From: Heteroscillospira sp050252415
GTDB taxonomy: Bacteria > Bacillota > Clostridia > Oscillospirales > Oscillospiraceae
Assembly: GCA_050252415.1 (NCBI GenBank)
Contig: JBFWKZ010000119.1
Location: forward strand, 1-7,195
DNA length: 7,195 nt
Direction: 5' to 3'
This document shows, one piece after another, positions 5,359 to 7,195 of the stretch. Under the pieces are notes generated by a model. The model had not been told where the DNA came from. It searched no databases and saw only the letters and a list, made by a program, of their open reading frames with translations. Both the position numbers and the translations under genes were made by a program. Each line of letters starts with the position of its first letter. The first letter of the stretch is position 1.

Positions 5359-5778
5359 GTGGAGAAGACGGTCTCCAGGCTGACCGTATTTTTTGAGGAG
5401 CCTTTTTGGGTCGGCATCTATGAGCGCGAACACGACGGCCAATACGAAGTCTGCAAAATCACGTTCGGCGCCGAGCCCAAAGACTATGACGTCTATGACT
5501 TCATGCTCAAAAACTTTGGAAAGCTGAGGTTTAGTCCCGCTCTCGAAGCGCCGGAAACTGCCGGAAAGCGCATCAGCCCCAAACGGATGCAGCGGGAAAT
5601 CAGCAGGCAGCTCCAGGATACGGGAGCCGGGACAAAGGCACAGCAGGCGCTGAAGCGCCAGCAGGAGCAGGGAAAACTGGAAAGAAAATTCCGCGCGCAC
5701 GTTCAGCGGGAAGCCGAAAAAGAAAAACAGTTTCAGCTGCGGCAGGAAAAACGCAAAGAAAAGCACAGGGGCCATTAA
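5359..5778 (+). CDS. yjdF: YjdF family protein (DUF2992)
   Basis: A 139-residue YjdF/DUF2992 protein. The N-terminal part (about 6-60) shows the family pattern LTVFFEEPFWVGIYE and FGAEPKDYDVYDF. The signature KRISPKRMQREISRQL (70-85) and a long, highly charged, probably coiled-coil C-terminal half (85-139) rich in Gln, Glu, Lys and Arg end in EKRKEKHRG, as is typical of the family. The biochemical function of YjdF is not established; its usual control by an azaaromatic-sensing riboswitch suggests a role in coping with such compounds. Translation starts at GTG 5359, with AAGGAGG (5345-5351) 7 bases upstream. This is the binding site that the leader can sequester. The stop codon sits in the loop of a hairpin (5762-5788). 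Confidence 0.9.
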   Translation: MEKTVSRLTVFFEEPFWVGIYEREHDGQYEVCKITFGAEPKDYDVYDFMLKNFGKLRFSPALEAPETAGKRISPKRMQREISRQLQDTGAGTKAQQALKRQQEQGKLERKFRAHVQREAEKEKQFQLRQEKRKEKHRGH

Positions 5779-5788
5779 CCCCTGTGCT
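5762..5788 (+). terminator. Hairpin spanning the yjdF stop codon (weak terminator candidate)
   Basis: AGCACAGGGG (5762-5771) pairs with CCCCTGTGCT (5779-5788), a perfect 10-bp stem with the TAA stop (5776-5778) in the loop. No T-tract follows on the + strand, so it is not a canonical terminator there. On the minus strand it is followed by TTTTCTTT, so it could stop antisense transcripts coming from repeat B. It may also protect the mRNA 3' end. Confidence 0.45.
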
Positions 5789-5797
5789 GAAGCCATC

Positions 5798-6307
5798 GAC
5801 AAAAGGCAGCGCCTTTTCAGCTTGTCAAAGAAGTCTAAACGACTTCTTTGACAAATGGATTTTCAGGCTGCTGTGCGCCTCATCGCCGCTTATGGCGGAC
5901 AATGAGGCGTAAGCAGCCGGGAAGTATTTTCGGGCACATACACGCCGCGCCCAAAAATGCTTTGATTTTATTTCGCCGCGGTCGCGGCAAAACTCTGCGA
6001 GGCCTTTTTGACAAAGGATAGCCATGCAGGACGCTCACCGCTTTCCTGCATAAGAAGTGTCCTATTTCCCATGGGGCGTATCCCATGGGGGCCCAAGTAT
6101 TTTTATTTGCGACGGGCGGAGTGAATCCGCCCTGCAACAATCCTTCGCTTTGCTACAGATTGACGCCGCACTTGCGGCAAGTGTACACGCCCCCGGATAT
6201 GACCGATTTGAATTCATTTCCGTCGCGCGCGACGGAAACTTAAGCGAGGCTTATGTATCGATAAATCATTTTTCGACAGGCTGCGGCAAAAGGCGTTGCC
6301 TTTTGTC
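5798..6307 (+). repeat. Multi-hairpin repeat element, copy B
   Basis: The core, 6003-6281, matches copy A (3664-3925) in reverse orientation. It has the same hairpins: TGCAGG/CCTGCA (6025-6030, 6045-6050), GGGCGGA/TCCGCCC (6114-6120, 6126-6132), GCCGC/GCGGC (6165-6169, 6174-6178) and TTTCCGTCG/CGACGGAAA (6217-6225, 6230-6238). Compared with A it carries a 14-bp tandem duplication at 6068-6081 and an extra segment of about 150 bp (5855-6004) containing a nested hairpin (5866-5918). The ends are palindromic: GACAAAAGGCAGCGCCTTTT (5798-5817) matches the reverse complement of 6288-6307 at 19 of 20 positions. An additional 14-bp hairpin lies at 5822-5854. It is non-coding by the same reasoning as copy A, and its right end stops 8 bases before the next gene's Shine-Dalgarno. 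Confidence 0.85.
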
Positions 6308-6325
6308 TGCCATTTGGAGGAAACC

Positions 6326-7108
6326 ATGGAACCGAATAAACTGCATCTGGTCTATTTCAGCCCGACCGGCACCACACAAGCCGTCCTCCGGGCTATGGCA
6401 AACGATTTAAACGCGGAAATTGTGGAACATGACGTCACGGACTACACCCAACGGGATGTGACACTGAAATTTGGGGCGGACGATTTCGTCATTTTCGGCT
6501 TTCCCGTATACGGCGGCAGAGTTCCCCAAACCTTTCGGGAACGGCTTGTCGGCATCGAAGGCCGACACACATTCGCCGCGCTGATTGCGACCTACGGCAA
6601 CCGTGAATACGAGGACGCGCTGTTGGAAATGAATGATCTCGCGGTAGAAAACGGCTTTTTACCCATTGGCGCGGCTGCCGTCGTGACGGAGCATTCCGTG
6701 ATACGTTCGGTTGCGGCCGGGCGTCCGGATGAAAAAGACCGGGTCTTTATCGGGGAATTCTGTTCGAAACTGAACGGAAAAATCGCGTCGCTCCATCCGG
6801 AAGCGGGCGCCGCTCCCCTTTCCGTTCCGGGAAAGAAGCCCTACCGGCGATATATGGCGCTTCCGATGGCCCCGGTCGCCTCGGCGGCCTGCACCGCCTG
6901 CGGGCTCTGCGCTAAAAGCTGCCCAACCGGGGCGATAAGCGCGCAGGATCCCCGAAAAACAGACAGGCAAAAATGCATCGGCTGTATGCGCTGCGTGAGG
7001 ATATGTCCGCAAAAGGCAAGAGATTTGCCAACGCTTAAAACGGCGGCGGGCAAACTCTTTTTGTCCGCCGCGGCGCGCATCCGCAAAGAGCCGGAAATGT
7101 TTCTGTGA
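6326..7108 (+). CDS. EFR1-family flavodoxin/2x[4Fe-4S] ferredoxin fusion
   Basis: A 260-residue cytoplasmic electron-transfer protein. The N-terminal flavodoxin-like domain (5-160) carries the FMN phosphate loop Ser12-Pro-Thr-Gly-Thr-Thr17 and the isoalloxazine loops GFPVYGGRVP (58-67) and ATYGNREYEDAL (88-99). The C-terminal part has two ferredoxin motifs: Cys189, 192, 195 and 199, then Cys217, 220, 223 and 227, each ending CxxxCP-like. This is the architecture of the EFR1-type ferredoxins found in anaerobic Firmicutes; partner enzymes are unknown. GGAGG (6316-6320) is 5 bases before ATG 6326. An in-frame ATG at 6296 lies inside the terminal hairpin of repeat B and lacks a binding site. The gene probably forms an operon with the VOC gene 13 bases downstream. 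Confidence 0.9.
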   Translation: MEPNKLHLVYFSPTGTTQAVLRAMANDLNAEIVEHDVTDYTQRDVTLKFGADDFVIFGFPVYGGRVPQTFRERLVGIEGRHTFAALIATYGNREYEDALLEMNDLAVENGFLPIGAAAVVTEHSVIRSVAAGRPDEKDRVFIGEFCSKLNGKIASLHPEAGAAPLSVPGKKPYRRYMALPMAPVASAACTACGLCAKSCPTGAISAQDPRKTDRQKCIGCMRCVRICPQKARDLPTLKTAAGKLFLSAAARIRKEPEMFL

Positions 7109-7121
7109 AAGGAAGTCAGCA

Positions 7122-7195
7122 ATGAAATTTCAGGGCGCACTGGTCGCGGTCACCGATATGGAGAGGTCCAAGCGGTTTTACCGCGACGTTCTGGG
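7122..7195 (+). CDS. VOC/glyoxalase-family protein, partial (5' end only)
   Basis: ATG 7122 follows AAAGGAAG (7108-7115) at good spacing and runs off the window after 24 full codons. The visible peptide reads VAVTDMERSKRFYRDVLG after a short lead. The pattern V-x-V-x-D-x-x-x-S-xx-FY-xx-VLG is the characteristic first beta-alpha unit of vicinal oxygen chelate (glyoxalase/bleomycin-resistance) domains. The first metal-ligand position (usually His or Glu on strand one) is not obvious here (LVAVTD). Function cannot be specified. It is 13 bases downstream of the EFR1-type gene and likely cotranscribed with it. Confidence 0.8.
   Translation, partial: MKFQGALVAVTDMERSKRFYRDVL

Noticed and set aside
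5206..5802. Minus-strand open frame of 198 codons
   Set aside because: It lies antisense to yjdF and its leader. yjdF is a recognised family with a strong ribosome binding site; the antisense frame has low-complexity Phe/Leu stretches that simply mirror Glu/Lys/Gln codons.
3633..6307. Insertion sequence with transposase
   Set aside because: Neither repeat copy nor the interval between them encodes a transposase or recombinase, so any movement would have to be driven in trans.
6296..6325. Earlier start of the EFR1-type gene at 6296
   Set aside because: It falls inside the terminal hairpin of repeat B and has no Shine-Dalgarno, while ATG 6326 has GGAGG at 5-base spacing and begins at the flavodoxin fold.

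Overview
The window looks like part of the chromosome of an endospore-forming anaerobic member of the Clostridia, possibly Oscillospiraceae-like. The evidence is a BclA-type collagen-like exosporium protein behind a sequence matching the late mother-cell sigma-K promoter consensus, strong AGGAGG-type ribosome binding sites, a YjdF gene with the leader expected of the yjdF (azaaromatic) riboswitch, and a flavodoxin/2x[4Fe-4S] protein typical of anaerobes. The species assignment is inference. All complete genes are on the + strand.

Layout. (1) 1-1055: a collagen-like spore-surface protein (146-997) with its own sporulation promoter and a strong terminator. (2) 1166-3543: an arsenic-type operon, arsR / ArsP-family permease / thioredoxin-fold protein / arsC, with a near-consensus extended -10 promoter, a candidate operator overlapping that promoter, and a 16-bp-stem terminator. 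(3) 3544-4240: a gene-free stretch holding copy A of a multi-hairpin repeat element, then a promoter. (4) 4244-5089: a beta-hydroxyacid dehydrogenase that is visibly more AT-rich than its neighbours. (5) About 5194-5788: a riboswitch-like leader with an explicit anti-Shine-Dalgarno, the yjdF gene, and a hairpin around its stop codon. (6) 5798-6307: copy B of the repeat element, inverted relative to copy A. (7) 6326-7108: an EFR1-type flavodoxin-ferredoxin protein, followed by the truncated start of a glyoxalase/VOC-family gene that runs off the window.

How the genes work together. ArsR should repress its own operon until a thiophilic metalloid binds its Cys-X-Cys site. ArsC reduces arsenate with cysteine chemistry, the CxxC thioredoxin-fold protein is a plausible electron donor or metalloid carrier, and the permease would export the trivalent product. 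YjdF is likely made when its leader RNA senses an azaaromatic compound.

The least explained structure is the pair of inverted, non-coding repeat elements A and B. They share a core of about 260-280 bp with several conserved hairpins. One outer hairpin differs between copies at three positions with matching changes on both arms. Each copy is also bounded by its own pair of similar terminal hairpins that differ from the pair on the other copy.
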